DNA of 64,000 nt from Gammaproteobacteria bacterium (GCA_018825965.1 JAHKAA010000039.1:35772-99771), one strand, 5' to 3'; numbered from the stretch's first letter, positions 23,938-34,206 are shown. Numbers and translations: made by a program. The notes: generated by a model not told the origin, from the letters alone.

Positions 23938-24573
23938 GTGTTTGGTATTGAAAATCTTGTCCTTTTTATCATTTCTGGTTTGCTGCTGAATATTTCACCA
24001 GGACCCGATACGGTGCTGATTATAAGCCGCAGTGCAAGCCAGGGCTGGCGCGCTGGTTTGGTGGCAGCTGCAGGTATTGGCTCTGGGGTTTGTCTGCATA
24101 TTTTTGCTGCGGCTCTGGGCGTATCAGCTTTGCTTGCTACTTCTGCGACTGCCTTTACTCTGGTCAAGCTGGCTGGTGCTGCTTATTTAGTGTATCTGGG
24201 AGTCAAAATGCTTCTGGCCAAGCGGCCTTCAGAGGGAGTTAGTGTGCAGCCAGTCTCTGCTGCTACTTTTCATAGCATTTTCCTGCAAGGTTTTGTCACC
24301 AATGTATTAAATCCAAAAGTGGCGCTGTTTTTCCTTGCTTTTGTACCGCAGTTTATTGCCGTCGATGCCGCTAATAAAGCTTTGGCTTTCCTTATTTTGG
24401 GCTTTATTTTTAATCTGAATGGTATGCTCTGGTGTGCATTTTTGGCGGTAAGCGCTGGCTTTGCCGGGAAAAAAATGAAGGTAAGCCCGCTGGTTGCACA
24501 TTGGCTGAATAAAAGTATTGGTGCGTTATTTGTCGCTTTGGGTGTAAAGCTAGCGCTGGCCGAGCAACGCTAA
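23938..24573 (+). CDS. LysE/RhtB family amino-acid exporter
   Basis: Inner-membrane efflux protein of the LysE superfamily, of about 211 residues with six hydrophobic segments. The hallmark NISPGPDTVLIISRSASQG near the N-terminus and NPKVALFFLAFVPQF in the middle define the family. The start is GTG at 23938, seven bases after AGGAGGA; frames open further upstream lack homology. Substrate not predictable; members export homoserine, threonine or lysine. Converges on the serine hydrolase gene with ten bases between. Confidence 0.9.
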   Translation: MFGIENLVLFIISGLLLNISPGPDTVLIISRSASQGWRAGLVAAAGIGSGVCLHIFAAALGVSALLATSATAFTLVKLAGAAYLVYLGVKMLLAKRPSEGVSVQPVSAATFHSIFLQGFVTNVLNPKVALFFLAFVPQFIAVDAANKALAFLILGFIFNLNGMLWCAFLAVSAGFAGKKMKVSPLVAHWLNKSIGALFVALGVKLALAEQR

Positions 24574-24583
24574 CTAGATCCGA

Positions 24584-25741
24584 TCAACGGGGCAAAGCAG
24601 TTAAGACTTTGCCTACCAGTTGATCCAGCTCATCACCATTACCTATCCAGCGCGTCACCATCAGCAGATCATTTTCCCGGTCTATGTAAATGATATTACG
24701 ACCAGCGCCCTGAAAGGTGACCGCAGTTTCAGGTGCGTTCGGCAAAGCTTTGCGGCCAGGGTTTAAAAACCAGTTGGCAAAGCCATATTCTGGGTTGGCT
24801 GAGCCGCCAGTGCTTGCCATTTTGATCCATTCTTTGCTGACGAGTTGCTTGTCCTGCCATTGACCATCCCGTAAAAACAGATAGCCAAAACGGGCTAAAT
24901 CCCAGGCATTAATAAAGATACCGCCACCCCAATGGCCGCCACCAGAGACCGACTGCATCTTCTGACCATCCAGTTCAATCCAGCTATTGTCATAACCATA
25001 CCAGCGCCAGGTGGATGAGGCGCCTATAGGAGTCATAATCTGTTCATTCAGCACTGCAGGCAGCGGTTTACGCCAGACATACAAGGTGGATAACGCCAAA
25101 AGGTTTACCCGTACATCATTGTATTTGTAATGACTACCGGGAGTTCGTAATGGACGTTTAGGCCAGTCGGCTGGTGTTTTACCTTCGGGTCTGTCGGCCC
25201 AGTCTGGTTTGCCCCATAAGGTACCTTGCCAGTTACTGGTTTGGCGCAGCAGATGATCCCAGCGGATTTGGCTGTTGTGCGCGCCTTGATATAAGTCGAC
25301 ACCATACGGCATGTAGCTATCTACTTTGTCCTGCAGGTTCTGTATTAAACCTTGTTGCCAGGCCAGACCTGTCACAGTAGTTAAAAAGGTTTTGGTGATG
25401 CTGTGGGTCATATCTACAGCCTGGGTATCACCCCACTGGGCTATGACTGAACCTTTATAAATGATAATGCCGTTGGCAGCAGCACGGCTTTTCATAGGGC
25501 CAATAATTTGATCATAAGGCTCTTTGGCGCCAAAAGTGGTAGCCTGGACTATGGCCTGATCCCGGTCTGCTTTGTTTTCGGAGGCGATAGCGTAGTCGAC
25601 GGCCTGCTGCAGCAAAGTTGCATCTACTTTTAATTCTGCTGCTGGTTTTTGTTGCCACTGTCCTGCAGGAGGAAAGTAATCCGCCGCACCAGCGGCACTG
25701 AATAACAACGTAAAAGCGCTAAAAACAAAATAAAGTTTCAT
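24584..25741 (-). CDS. Secreted serine hydrolase, beta-lactamase (class C) fold
   Basis: Protein of 385 residues with a signal peptide (cleavage near SAAGAA). The active-site SxxK motif is S114-I-T-K117, followed later by a tyrosine-containing HYKYND box and a GGHWGGG loop. These mark the beta-lactamase/DD-peptidase-like esterase group (Pfam Beta-lactamase). Actual function could be esterase, amidase or peptidase; true beta-lactamase activity is unlikely to be assumed. Single gene, divergent from the ybeL-like gene. Confidence 0.85.
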   Translation of the reverse strand: MKLYFVFSAFTLLFSAAGAADYFPPAGQWQQKPAAELKVDATLLQQAVDYAIASENKADRDQAIVQATTFGAKEPYDQIIGPMKSRAAANGIIIYKGSVIAQWGDTQAVDMTHSITKTFLTTVTGLAWQQGLIQNLQDKVDSYMPYGVDLYQGAHNSQIRWDHLLRQTSNWQGTLWGKPDWADRPEGKTPADWPKRPLRTPGSHYKYNDVRVNLLALSTLYVWRKPLPAVLNEQIMTPIGASSTWRWYGYDNSWIELDGQKMQSVSGGGHWGGGIFINAWDLARFGYLFLRDGQWQDKQLVSKEWIKMASTGGSANPEYGFANWFLNPGRKALPNAPETAVTFQGAGRNIIYIDRENDLLMVTRWIGNGDELDQLVGKVLTALPR

Positions 25742-25890
25742 TCACAATCCCTTTTAAAGTTCAGTATGCAGACTGAGCTTCAGAGCAAAAAGCCGCAATA
25801 GCCTTGCGACTAAAAAGCCTGGTCATAGGTTGAAAATCCAGCCTGCTGGTTTTGCCCGACTATACTAAGGGAAAGCAGTAAGGAGGTTTT

Positions 25891-26346
25891 ATGGCGGAAT
25901 TTAAAGATAAATATCAGAAATGGCTCAATGAGTTAGCCACTATGTTCAAAGAAGGGCGGCAGCAGCAATTGGAGCACCTGGTCGAATTTGCCGACACAGT
26001 CAAAGCTTATGTCAAAGCGGGCAAAGAGCTGACGGCTTATGAAACACAGCTTTTTATCGAAACCTTTAAACGCCAGGCCACAGAAGCAGAACAAGCGCCA
26101 TCACTCTGGCCTGAAACTTTGTGGTATGAGCTTTCTTTGATCACCGACAAAACCCAGATTGAATGGCAGGAACTGATGCAGGATTTTGAACATCAGGGTA
26201 CCTATCAACAAGGTGAAGAAGTAGGTATGGGTTTATACCAATGCCAGCAGTGTCAGCAACAGCAGGCCTTTTATCATCCGGCTGAATTAGGAGCTTGTGT
26301 GCATTGCGGCGGCACGCACTTTAGCCGCGAGGGTCTGCCTTTTTAA
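25891..26346 (+). CDS. ybeL: Zinc-ribbon protein, YbeL/DUF1451 family
   Basis: Cytosolic protein of 151 residues resembling E. coli YbeL. The helical N-terminal half is followed by ITDKTQIEWQELMQDFEHQG, then YQQGEEVGMG and a zinc ribbon with CQQC and CVHC pairs (YQCQQC and GACVHCGG). Role unknown. AAGGAGG lies five bases before the ATG. In E. coli ybeL is also in the leuS-lnt neighbourhood, so this is a remnant of that locus. Confidence 0.88.
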   Translation: MAEFKDKYQKWLNELATMFKEGRQQQLEHLVEFADTVKAYVKAGKELTAYETQLFIETFKRQATEAEQAPSLWPETLWYELSLITDKTQIEWQELMQDFEHQGTYQQGEEVGMGLYQCQQCQQQQAFYHPAELGACVHCGGTHFSREGLPF

Positions 26347-26420
26347 AACATTCATTTTATTCAATGATTTGTTAAGATGACGTCATTGTAGTTTTCATCT
26401 TTCAACACTGAGCAGGTTGC

Positions 26421-28811
26421 ATGACGCACAACAGCCATAAGTATGCTTTATCCGCCGAATATTTAGGTCCACAACTTGATAAAAACCTGATCCAGCAAGC
26501 TTTGGATGTGAGTGGTTTATCCAGTACTTTTATAGGCCAGGACAGAGCAAAGGCGGCTCTTAATTTTGCCATCGGCATGGATATGCCGGGTTATAACCTC
26601 TATGTGATGGGCGAACCTGCTTTAGGCCGCTACACCTTAGTCCAGGATATTCTGCAGCAAGCCGCCAGCGAAAAAGCCACGCCGGACGACTGGTGTTATA
26701 TCAATAACTTTGATGATGAGCGTATTCCGGGCACCTTACGTTTAGTGCCTGGTGAAGGCAAAGTGCTGGTGAAAAAAGTCGAAGCCTTAATAGATGAGCT
26801 GTTGGACACTTTCCCTGCTGCTTTTGATAACCCGGGTTATCAGCGCAAGAAAAAAGCCATTCATCAGGAATTTGATGATAAATACGAAGCCGCTATAGAG
26901 TTAGTGGAGCGTAAAGCCTTAGAGCAGCAAGTGGTGTTGTATGAAGAAAACGGCGCCGTCAGCTTTTCGCCTGTGGTGGATGGCAAAGCGCTGGATGACA
27001 ACGAATTTGCTAATTTGTCGGAAGAAAAACGCCAGTTTTTTTACGATTTAGTCTCAGAGCTTGAAACCATTCTGAACGAGCAGTTGCTGGAATTACCCCA
27101 GTGGAAACGTGAGCTGTCGGAAAACCTGCGCGCGCTGCGTCGTGAGACTATTGAACAAGCCATTAAGCCCTTGCTGAAGCAGTTGGAACATGACTATTCA
27201 GCTGAGCTGGGTGTATTACGTTATCTGCGTGAAATGAAACCTGCTTTAATCAAAGCCATGCTGGAACTGCTGCCTGAAGAAGCCGAAAGCGATAAGCTGG
27301 AAGAGCTGGATATCCGCGGCATTTTTGTTGGCGACTTTGTGCCTAATGTATTGATGCATCACGAATTGATGGACGGCGCTCCTATTATTTTTGAGCCCAA
27401 CCCAAGCTATGGCAATTTATTTGGCCGGGTGGAATACAGTTCAATGCAAGGCTCTTTGTATACCAATTACCGCATGATCCGCCCCGGCGCTTTGCATAAA
27501 GCCAATGGCGGTTATCTGGTGCTGGATGCCGACCGTTTATTGTCACAGCCAAGCCTCTGGGATGCGCTGAAGCTGGCGTTAAAAACCGGTGAAATTCTGA
27601 TTGATACCTTAAGCGATCATGCAGTGACTAACTCCACCATTATTACGCCCAAAGCCATACCGCTCAGCGTCAAAATAGTGCTTTTGGGCTCGCGGGATTT
27701 GTATTATCTGGTGCAGGATGTGGACGATGAGTTTAACGAACTGTTCCGGGTTTTAGCCGACTTTGAGCATTATTTGCCCTTTAACGAGCAGACAGTTCGT
27801 TATATGTCGCTGCAAATTCAGGATCAAATTCAGCAAATGGATATGGAAACTTTATCCGCCTGTGGCTTAAAGCAATTACTGAACTTCAGTTTCCGTCAGG
27901 CCGAACATCAACGTAAACTCTCTGCCCGTTTTGCTGAAGTGCTGGAGCTGGTGCGTGAAGCCTGTTTTTACGCAGCTCAGCATGACTCGTCTGAACTGCG
28001 CGCTGAGCATGTGCAAATGGCGCTGGAAGGTAAACAATACCGCACAGGCCGCATCAGCGAATCCTTTTTAGAAGATATTCAGGAAGGCCAGATTTTAATA
28101 GACACAGACGACTGGGCCGTTGGCAAAATTAACGGTTTAACAGTGCTGGAAATTGGGGATACTGCTTTTGGTACGCCAGCCCGTATCAGTACCACAGTTT
28201 TTGCAGGCTCCACCGGTGTGGTTGATATTGAGCGCGAAGTGGAACTGGGTAAATCCATTCACTCCAAAGGTGTGATGCTGCTGACAGGTTATTTAGGTGC
28301 TAAATACGCCCAGCATTTCCCGCTGACCTTATCGGCCAATATTGCCATGGAGCAATCCTACGGCTTAATAGACGGCGATAGTGCATCCCTGGCTGAGGTT
28401 TGTGCGCTGATTTCAGGCATAGCTGATATTCCTATTACTCAAAGTCTGGCGGTGACCGGTTCTATTAACCAACATGGTCAGGTGCAGGCTATAGGTGGCG
28501 TCAACGAAAAAATTGAAGGCTTCTTCCGTTTGTGTCAGTCCCGTGGTTTAACAGGTAAACAGGGCTGTATTATTCCGGCCAGTAACCAGTTGAATCTGGT
28601 GCTGAATGATGAAGTGATCAAAGCGGTAGAGCAGGGCCAGTTCCATATTTATGTGGTCAAAGGTGTAGATGAAGCGCTGGAATTGTTAATGGATATGCCG
28701 GCAGGTGAGCGTAACAGCAAAGGCCAGTATCCTAAACGCACCATCAACTATCTGGCGCTGCGTCGTTTGGAGGAGATAGCCGAGATAGTGAACGGCTCGT
28801 CCGACAGTTAA
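26421..28811 (+). CDS. Lon-like ATP-dependent protease (AAA_32 plus Lon S16 domain)
   Basis: Putative Lon-family protease of 796 residues without the Lon N-terminal substrate domain, related to E. coli YcbZ (LonH) and LonB types. The proteolytic domain has the Ser-Lys dyad: S654 in DGDSAS and K697 in GGVNEKIEGF, 43 residues apart, the same spacing as Lon S679/K722. The ATPase part has GGYLVLDADRLL as Walker B. The Walker A site reads GEPALGRYT, with Arg in place of the usual Lys. Likely cytosolic; substrates unknown. Starts with ATG at 26421 after AGCAGG. Confidence 0.9.
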   Translation: MTHNSHKYALSAEYLGPQLDKNLIQQALDVSGLSSTFIGQDRAKAALNFAIGMDMPGYNLYVMGEPALGRYTLVQDILQQAASEKATPDDWCYINNFDDERIPGTLRLVPGEGKVLVKKVEALIDELLDTFPAAFDNPGYQRKKKAIHQEFDDKYEAAIELVERKALEQQVVLYEENGAVSFSPVVDGKALDDNEFANLSEEKRQFFYDLVSELETILNEQLLELPQWKRELSENLRALRRETIEQAIKPLLKQLEHDYSAELGVLRYLREMKPALIKAMLELLPEEAESDKLEELDIRGIFVGDFVPNVLMHHELMDGAPIIFEPNPSYGNLFGRVEYSSMQGSLYTNYRMIRPGALHKANGGYLVLDADRLLSQPSLWDALKLALKTGEILIDTLSDHAVTNSTIITPKAIPLSVKIVLLGSRDLYYLVQDVDDEFNELFRVLADFEHYLPFNEQTVRYMSLQIQDQIQQMDMETLSACGLKQLLNFSFRQAEHQRKLSARFAEVLELVREACFYAAQHDSSELRAEHVQMALEGKQYRTGRISESFLEDIQEGQILIDTDDWAVGKINGLTVLEIGDTAFGTPARISTTVFAGSTGVVDIEREVELGKSIHSKGVMLLTGYLGAKYAQHFPLTLSANIAMEQSYGLIDGDSASLAEVCALISGIADIPITQSLAVTGSINQHGQVQAIGGVNEKIEGFFRLCQSRGLTGKQGCIIPASNQLNLVLNDEVIKAVEQGQFHIYVVKGVDEALELLMDMPAGERNSKGQYPKRTINYLALRRLEEIAEIVNGSSDS

Positions 28812-28875
28812 GCTCCGGGGGCTGAGCTCTCTGCTCTGGCCCTTTTATTTGTCCAGACACATCAAGAGAATATAC

Positions 28876-29559
28876 GTGAAAGCTTTTTCCTGGATTTTAT
28901 TCGACGCCGATGAAACTTTGTTTCACTTTGATGCTTATGCCGGTTTACAGTTGTTGTTTAGAGACTATGGCGTAGATTTTACGCTTGAGCAGTACGACGT
29001 CTATCAGGCGCTGAATCAGCCTTTATGGTTGCAGTATCAAAACGCAGAAATCAGTGCAAAACAGTTACAGGAACAGCGTTTTAGCTATTGGGGGCAGCAA
29101 TTAAATGTCGCTCCTTCAGTGCTTAATGCTGGATTTTTACAGGCGATGGCAGAGGTCTGTATGCCTTTGCCTGGTGCTGTCAGTTTACTTAATGCGCTGC
29201 AAGGCAAAGCCAAATTAGGCATTATCACCAATGGTTTTACCGACTTACAGCAAATCCGTTTAGAGCGCACTGGCTTACATAATCACTTTGATATTTTGGT
29301 GATTTCCGAGCAGGTGGGGGCGGCTAAACCTCATCCGCAAATTTTTGCTCACGCCAAAGAGCTGATGGGAAACCCTGATCCAGAGAGCGTGCTGATGGTG
29401 GGTGATAACCCTATAGCTGATATTGGTGGCGGTAAACAAGCAGGCTTTTATACCTGCTGGTTAAACCGCTTTGATGCAACTTTACCCGCAGGTATTACCG
29501 CTGATCTGGAAGTGCAGTCTCTGGAACAACTGGAAACTGCACTAAGCACCTTTCTCTGA
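28876..29559 (+). CDS. yjjG: HAD-family nucleotidase YjjG
   Basis: House-cleaning pyrimidine nucleotidase in E. coli, removing non-canonical nucleoside monophosphates. GTG at 28876 was chosen (AAGAGA upstream), giving 227 residues against 225 in E. coli. HAD motif I is D10-A-D12 (FDADETLF), motif II is in GIITNGFTDLQQ, motif III/IV is KPHPQIF...VLMVGDNPIADIGGG. Downstream lies a small convergent membrane-protein gene. Confidence 0.92.
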   Translation: MKAFSWILFDADETLFHFDAYAGLQLLFRDYGVDFTLEQYDVYQALNQPLWLQYQNAEISAKQLQEQRFSYWGQQLNVAPSVLNAGFLQAMAEVCMPLPGAVSLLNALQGKAKLGIITNGFTDLQQIRLERTGLHNHFDILVISEQVGAAKPHPQIFAHAKELMGNPDPESVLMVGDNPIADIGGGKQAGFYTCWLNRFDATLPAGITADLEVQSLEQLETALSTFL

Positions 29560-29574
29560 TGGAAATATGACAGG

Positions 29575-29850
29575 TCAGAATATAGAGTTCAGTTTACCGC
29601 TGAACCATAAAGCGGCGACAAAAGCCGGTGTTGCCACTAGCTGAACCGCCCACAAGCCGATTTTTTGTGCCTTGCTCAGCGGACCAAAACGATGGATCAG
29701 AGTAAACAAACTGATCATTGCCAACAGGTAACAGAGCAGTGGCATAAACCAGCCGGAGCTGTAGCTGCACGCTGCTTGAAAGGCCACTGCAGCAGTAATA
29801 GTAGCCGCCAGATGAAGTTTGATTGAAGTGGAAACTGTTGTTGATTTCAT
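29575..29850 (-). CDS. Small membrane protein of unknown function
   Basis: Protein of 91 residues with about three hydrophobic segments (around residues 12-28, 33-52 and 66-84). It resembles no family I recognise. ATG at 29850 is preceded on the minus strand by GAGGACGCATCT. Isolated gene converging on yjjG. Confidence 0.6.
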   Translation of the reverse strand: MKSTTVSTSIKLHLAATITAAVAFQAACSYSSGWFMPLLCYLLAMISLFTLIHRFGPLSKAQKIGLWAVQLVATPAFVAALWFSGKLNSIF

Positions 29851-29973
29851 AGATGCGTCCTCTGTTTTTTATTGAAGTAACCTGCGTTAAAACAAAGACA
29901 CGGCAAAAGATAAAACTGTGACAAAATTTTAGGAAAAATAACTTAGCCCGATGAGGGTGAAGGTTGCCATGGT

Positions 29974-30010
29974 CAATAAAACCAGAGCGGAGTTTTATAT
30001 CCGCTCTGCC
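29974..30010 (-). terminator. Terminator of the chemoreceptor gene
   Basis: CAGAGCGGA (29983-29991) / TCCGCTCTG (30000-30008) form a 9-bp stem. On the minus strand it is followed by GTTTTATT, just after the chemoreceptor stop at 30022. Confidence 0.8.
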
Positions 30011-30021
30011 TGCTGAGTGAT

Positions 30022-31932
30022 TTAGCCGGAGAAACGGCTGGCGAGCTGGTTAAGTTGCTGGGCCAGTGTGAACAAGCCTTGTGAGGCTTGTTGCATCTGC
30101 TCAGCGCTGCTGACGTTTGCCTTATTCACTGCATTCATCCGGGTAAGCTGGTTGCTGACGTCTGCTGTCACCATAGCTTGTTGTTCTGTGGCTGCGGCAA
30201 CTTGCAGACTCATACTTTCCAGGCTCTGAATTTGCCCTGCAATAGCGGTCAGACTGTGGCTGACTTGCTGACTGAGTTCAACGCCTTGCTGAGCTTTTGC
30301 ATCAACCTTAGTGACTGCTGTTACCGCCGCTGAAGTGCTGGCAAGCAGACTGCTGATCACTTCCTGTATTTCTTTGGTGGAGCCTTGGGTGCGAGCTGCC
30401 AGATTACGAACTTCATCAGCAACCACGGCAAAACCACGGCCTTGTTCACCCGCTCTGGCGGCTTCTATAGCCGCATTCAGTGCTAATAAATTAGTTTGTT
30501 CGGCCACATTCCGGATCACATCAAGAATTTGGCTGATGCTATCGGCTTTTTCTGCCAACAGCCTGATCACCGCTTCCACTTGAGTGACTTCAATGGACAA
30601 ACTGCTGATATGGGCACTGGCCTGATCAACACAAGATTTACTCTTGGAGCCTAACTGACTGACATTGCTGGTGCTATCGGCGGCCAGCGCGGAGTTTTGT
30701 GCTATGTCTGCTACTGTGGCTTCCATTTGATCCATTGCCTCGCGCACATTGTTATAGGATGCCAGCTGCTGTTGATTTTGTTCCAGACTCAGTGAAGATT
30801 GTTCTGATAAGGCTTTGGCCTGGGCATTCAGAGTGATGCTGCTCTGCTGAATGTCGCTGATTAAATCGGCAATTTTGCCGATAAATTGGTTAAAGCCATC
30901 TGTCAGTTGTTGCAGTTCGGCCCCTTTTTGCTGTTCAATTCTGACCGATAAATTCGCTTCACCCTGACCCATAAGCGCAAAAAGTTCACCCAATTGCTGA
31001 ATAGGGCGGCTAATGCTGTTACTGAGCAGTATAGAGATAAACGCAAAAATCAGAGTCACCAGAAATGCCGTTACCCAACTGGTTTGTTTGATCTGATCCA
31101 ACACAGAGAAGACTTCATTTTCCGGGACCTGAGCCACCAAATACCAGTCCATACTGGGTACATAAACCGAGGCCAGAACTAGTTTCTGATCCTTCACTGT
31201 TGCAGAAAGTACTTGAATACCTTGTGGTTTTAACAGGGCACTGAGATCGACTTCAGGTAAAACAGCGGATAAGGCTGTGCCAATACTTTGCTCTGGATGC
31301 AATTGGATCTGGCCTTGGGGGTTTACCAGATAAACAAAACCCGTTTGTTCTATTTTGTACTGACTGATCATGGTCACCATTTCAGTCAGCGGCTTGGCGA
31401 TACCAGACAAACCTCTGCCATCCAACTGCTGGTAGTTGACAAAAATCTGGTAACCCACTTCCGGACTGTTGAACACTGACACCTGGCTGGCTTTGCCACT
31501 GTCTTTAAATGCAAAAAACCAGCTGTCTTCCTGCTGATTTAACCGGCGTAAAAAGCCAGCTTCGTTCCAGTAGTCACCCAGTTCTCTGTTGCAAAAAGAT
31601 GCGGCTTGTAAGCCGTGGCGCTCCTTAATATTTTCTAGTTCTGCAACTAAAAGTTGTTCACGCACCGGATCTCTGCTGCTGTCCAAAAAGTCATGAAACT
31701 GGGGCGACGTTGCTAATTGCTGTGCAATACGGCTCAGATGGTCAATTTCGGTTTCTATACTGGTTTTAATCTGTTGCAGACTTTTTGGCAGTTCGCTGTT
31801 AAGCATTCTGTCGGTTAATACCGTCTGAGTCATAGACTGGCTGATCATACTGATCAGCACACTGGCAATCAGCACCGCACTACTTAAACTGAGCAACAAC
31901 TTGTGTCTGATAGACAAATGGTTAAATTGCAT
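30022..31932 (-). CDS. Methyl-accepting chemotaxis protein with periplasmic Cache-type sensor
   Basis: Transmembrane chemoreceptor of 636 residues. TM1 lies at about 12-30, then a periplasmic sensor of about 250 residues that looks like a dCache domain ([16 protein letters not shown] and [14 protein letters not shown]), TM2 at about 285-305, a HAMP domain ([18 protein letters not shown]) and the signalling domain. The CheA/CheW contact tip ([20 protein letters not shown]) is near 478-497. Ligand unknown. No che genes adjacent; single-gene unit with its own terminator. Confidence 0.94.
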   Translation of the reverse strand: MQFNHLSIRHKLLLSLSSAVLIASVLISMISQSMTQTVLTDRMLNSELPKSLQQIKTSIETEIDHLSRIAQQLATSPQFHDFLDSSRDPVREQLLVAELENIKERHGLQAASFCNRELGDYWNEAGFLRRLNQQEDSWFFAFKDSGKASQVSVFNSPEVGYQIFVNYQQLDGRGLSGIAKPLTEMVTMISQYKIEQTGFVYLVNPQGQIQLHPEQSIGTALSAVLPEVDLSALLKPQGIQVLSATVKDQKLVLASVYVPSMDWYLVAQVPENEVFSVLDQIKQTSWVTAFLVTLIFAFISILLSNSISRPIQQLGELFALMGQGEANLSVRIEQQKGAELQQLTDGFNQFIGKIADLISDIQQSSITLNAQAKALSEQSSLSLEQNQQQLASYNNVREAMDQMEATVADIAQNSALAADSTSNVSQLGSKSKSCVDQASAHISSLSIEVTQVEAVIRLLAEKADSISQILDVIRNVAEQTNLLALNAAIEAARAGEQGRGFAVVADEVRNLAARTQGSTKEIQEVISSLLASTSAAVTAVTKVDAKAQQGVELSQQVSHSLTAIAGQIQSLESMSLQVAAATEQQAMVTADVSNQLTRMNAVNKANVSSAEQMQQASQGLFTLAQQLNQLASRFSG

Positions 31933-32147
31933 AACTTCCTCTATTTAACCTGAAATGGGGAACAAAAGCCGGAAATGGCTGACATTTTCTGAGTATAGTC
32001 AGTCAATTTTGCCTGTGCTTTGTGTATTTTTTGTGAATGGTATCCTGAGTTAAAACAAGACTCAAATAGTGTTTGGGCTTCGAGCCAGATGATTTCTGCG
32101 CTTTAAGCCAGTACTATGGTGTTTTACAACGAATTTTGGAGTGCATG

Positions 32148-32792
32148 ATGCAACAATTAAGTGCTTTACTGCTGCTTGTTTTATGTCTGACGGGCTGCCA
32201 ACAGGCCTATTACGCCACCATGGAAAAGTTTGGTGTGGAGAAACGTGAAATTCTGGTCGACAGGGTGAAAGATGCCCGTGATGCACAAGTGGAAGGGCAG
32301 CAGCAGTTTAAAGACGCGCTGGACGAACTCAGCCAGTTGCTGAAATTTCATGGTGGAGATTTACAGCAGAAATATGAAGAACTGGATGCGGAATACAGAC
32401 AAAGTGTCAAAGCTGCTGAACTGGTCAGTTCCCGTATCAACAAAGTGGAGTCTGTGGCGGATGCGTTATTCAGCGAGTGGCGCGATGAGCTGGAACAATA
32501 CCAGAGCGCCAGTTTAAAAGCCCAAAGCAAACAAAAGCTGGTGAGCACGGAAAAACAATTTAGTCAGTTGCTGAAAAAAATGCGTTCTGCTGAAAAGAAA
32601 ATGCAGCCTGTGCTTAAAATCATGCACGACAATGTATTGTTTTTAAAACATAACTTAAATGCCAAAGCCATTGGTTCTATCCAGACTGATTTTGCTGGTT
32701 TACAGCAGGATGTCAGCAGTTTGATCCGTGAAATGAACAAGGCCATAGCAGATTCGGATAAGTTTATTGCTCAGATGCAGTCTGATTCTTAA
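32148..32792 (+). CDS. DUF2959 lipoprotein
   Basis: Predicted lipoprotein of 214 residues with lipobox LTGC after a short hydrophobic signal. The mature part is almost entirely helical and charged, starting YYATMEKFGVEKREILVDRV, characteristic of the DUF2959 family of marine gammaproteobacteria. Function unknown; coiled-coil periplasmic or outer-membrane role is inferred. ATG 32148 is six bases from GGAG; ATG 32145 is the alternative. Overlaps the convergent solute-binding gene by 29 bases. Confidence 0.85.
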   Translation: MQQLSALLLLVLCLTGCQQAYYATMEKFGVEKREILVDRVKDARDAQVEGQQQFKDALDELSQLLKFHGGDLQQKYEELDAEYRQSVKAAELVSSRINKVESVADALFSEWRDELEQYQSASLKAQSKQKLVSTEKQFSQLLKKMRSAEKKMQPVLKIMHDNVLFLKHNLNAKAIGSIQTDFAGLQQDVSSLIREMNKAIADSDKFIAQMQSDS

Positions 32793-33516
32793 GCTGGGTT
32801 TTCAACACCAGGTTCAGCTGCTGTACGCAAGCTTCAGGCACGGATTTTTTACTCAACATCAAATGAATACTGCTGTGGTGTAACAGAAAAGGCAATAATC
32901 TGAGCTCTGACAATTCTTTGTGCTGCCGGATATGATAATGGGCCACATTGTGGTCCACTATTGAATAATGAGCCCGGCCTTGAGCCACCATTTGTAAGCG
33001 CCTGAATTCTTCTGCCACATGAAGCAACCGGCCTTGGCCTTCGTTTTGTTTAAAGTGTTCAAATTCGTCACCGTAGTAGCCCGCAGTATTGACAGCACCG
33101 GACCAGCGTTTAGCTGCAAGCTGATAAAAGTCGGTACTCTTCTGTAGTTCAGGATGTTGCGCTATTAAGTCGTTACTCAGCACTGCGGTAATATTTTCTT
33201 CCCGATAAGGCAACGAAAAATAGGCGTAACCGGCGCGTTCTTTTGTGTAGGAAGCTGCAAAGACCAAATCCAGTTCGCCCTGCCTGAGTTGTTGCAGAGC
33301 TCTTTGTTCTGACATTCTGACCAGTTGCAAAACGCTGCCCAGCCTATGAACCAGAGAACGCACCAATTCAATATCTGAACCTGTGACTGTTTCATCCGTC
33401 AGTTGGACATAAGGTAGCCAGTTGTTGTTGTACGCCATACGTAGCTGCAATGGACAGGGCGTAGCTGCAGAAACTGTAGAGCACAATAAAACACAGCACA
33501 GCAACAGAACCTTCAT
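32764..33516 (-). CDS. Periplasmic solute-binding protein family 3
   Basis: Protein of 250 residues with a cleavable signal peptide (STVSAA) and the family-3 fold of extracellular solute-binding proteins (NWLPYVQLTDETVTGSDIELV, later LDLVFAASYTKERAGYAYFS). No ABC permease or ATPase is adjacent, so it may act as a sensor-type or orphan binding protein. Such orphan copies are common in Alteromonadales. Ligand unknown. Confidence 0.8.
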   Translation of the reverse strand: MKVLLLCCVLLCSTVSAATPCPLQLRMAYNNNWLPYVQLTDETVTGSDIELVRSLVHRLGSVLQLVRMSEQRALQQLRQGELDLVFAASYTKERAGYAYFSLPYREENITAVLSNDLIAQHPELQKSTDFYQLAAKRWSGAVNTAGYYGDEFEHFKQNEGQGRLLHVAEEFRRLQMVAQGRAHYSIVDHNVAHYHIRQHKELSELRLLPFLLHHSSIHLMLSKKSVPEACVQQLNLVLKTQLKNQTASEQ

Positions 33517-33581
33517 CTGCCTGACTCCTCACATCTGACTATGCTCTGACTATAGTCAAAAATGAAGCAGATGCCTTGAGC

Positions 33582-34052
33582 TTATGGATTGCTGACGGCT
33601 GGTAGTACAGGAGCAGGTTTTAATAACTCTAACTGGGCTTTGGCTTGCTGCTCTTCATCTTTTTGTTTAATGCGTACCAGCGAAGCATAAAACTGCGCCG
33701 CAGTAAAAGAGTGAGTGGACTGGATTAAATCGCTGACGTCAGCTGTGCTTTGTTGCAGCATCTGGCGGAAAATTTCCAGATGACCGTTTTTCTGTAACAA
33801 AGGCGCTAAGTTTGTTTCTTCAGCACCATCCCGGATGGTGTAGTACTTCAGCAATAACTCTGCTCTGCTGGCCAGGCTTTGTGCTGGCGCATCTGAAGTG
33901 GAGCTGGCTGATGGCGTATTTTGTTGTGCTTCGACCGGGATTTGTTCGGATGCAACTTCATCTTGAGTCAAGGAATTAAACAAGAAAGCGGAGATAATCA
34001 AACCACTAAACAGACCCCAGAAATAACTTAACAATGGTGTGGGTTTATACAT
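33582..34052 (-). CDS. Hypothetical membrane-anchored protein
   Basis: Protein of 156 residues not recognised. One N-terminal transmembrane segment (about 8-25), then a low-complexity Ser/Ala/Gln linker (30-60) and a helical domain (SRAELLLKYYTIRDG...) probably in the periplasm. Ends Pro-rich. Single gene between the solute-binding protein and the cyanophycinase-like gene. Confidence 0.6.
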   Translation of the reverse strand: MYKPTPLLSYFWGLFSGLIISAFLFNSLTQDEVASEQIPVEAQQNTPSASSTSDAPAQSLASRAELLLKYYTIRDGAEETNLAPLLQKNGHLEIFRQMLQQSTADVSDLIQSTHSFTAAQFYASLVRIKQKDEEQQAKAQLELLKPAPVLPAVSNP

Positions 34053-34159
34053 AACAACCTGCCCGACTACGGCTTAACAACAAAAGACTGCAGCGATTAT
34101 AACTGGGTAAGCTGCAACCAAGGCAACCTTTTATGGGTTTTTTCCTGGGCTTCAACGAG

Positions 34160-34193
34160 AAAAAGCCGGATCTCTATCGATCTCCGGCTTTTT
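34160..34193 (-). terminator. Bidirectional terminator downstream of the cyanophycinase-like gene
   Basis: AAAAAGCCGG (34160-34169) / CCGGCTTTTT (34184-34193) form a perfect 10-bp stem with a 14-base loop, T tracts on either strand. It lies 14 bases beyond the stop at 34207. Confidence 0.85.
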
Positions 34194-34206
34194 ATATCAG
34201 GACAAT

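Noticed and set aside
24584..25741. Calling the SxxK enzyme a resistance beta-lactamase
   Set aside because: Only the general serine-hydrolase fold motifs are seen; nothing shows beta-lactam hydrolysis.
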